From Pseudomonadota bacterium (lineage in GTDB: Bacteria > Myxococcota > Bradymonadia > UBA4248), in assembly GCA_017629415.1 (NCBI GenBank), contig JAGBXG010000292.1:1-5316 (forward strand): DNA of 5,316 nucleotides. Reading direction: 5' to 3'. The translations under genes were made by a program, and so were the position numbers. Below the pieces are notes generated by a model. The model was not told the origin of the DNA, made no database searches, and was given only the letters and a program-made list of their open reading frames with translations. Positions 5,304-5,316 of this stretch are shown here, piece after piece; positions within the stretch are counted from its first letter, which is position 1; every line of letters starts with the position of its first letter.

Positions 5304-5316
5304 AAACTCATATCAA

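Overview
The window reads as bacterial chromosome of moderate GC, with every supported gene on the minus strand. The best hint to the lineage is the fourth gene from the left (2703-3686). It encodes a secreted PEGA-repeat protein ending in a Cys, a short hydrophobic helix and an Arg cluster, the layout of the MYXO-CTERM sorting signal of Myxococcota and relatives. A sigma-32-like factor with an N-terminal extension also fits that group. The base composition is lower than in classical high-GC myxobacteria, so a less-studied or uncultured deltaproteobacterial/Myxococcota/Bradymonadota-type lineage is my guess, not a demonstration.

Layout in the direction of transcription (right to left). At the far right is a run of 13 G (minus strand). 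It is followed by a short, very cysteine-rich reading frame (5146-5280) whose TGA stop overlaps the ATG of a sigma-70-family factor of the RpoH type (3956-5149) in an ATGA junction. Downstream of the sigma gene lie two adjacent bulged hairpins of matching architecture (3796-3868). A promoter with a perfect TTGACA box (3751-3780) then drives a tightly packed four-gene run: PEGA/MYXO-CTERM-like protein, rsmA (16S rRNA dimethyltransferase), galT (galactose-1-phosphate uridylyltransferase) and a HAD phosphatase. Gaps are 5 nt, 6 nt and a 4-nt GTGA overlap. The run ends in hairpins and two copies of a palindromic dispersed-type repeat (1-215).

The four-gene run mixes an envelope protein, ribosome maturation and sugar-phosphate metabolism, so co-transcription does not show a shared pathway. 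galT and the HAD enzyme could both act on sugar phosphates, but that is inference. The most interesting part is the far right. The cysteine-rich frame (8 Cys in 25 residues), its stop/start overlap with the sigma gene, a hairpin covering its last Cys codons and part of the sigma ribosome-binding site, and the G tract at its 5' end together suggest a leader peptide or small metal/redox protein controlling a stress sigma factor. This needs comparative and experimental support. The rest of the window is fairly ordinary.
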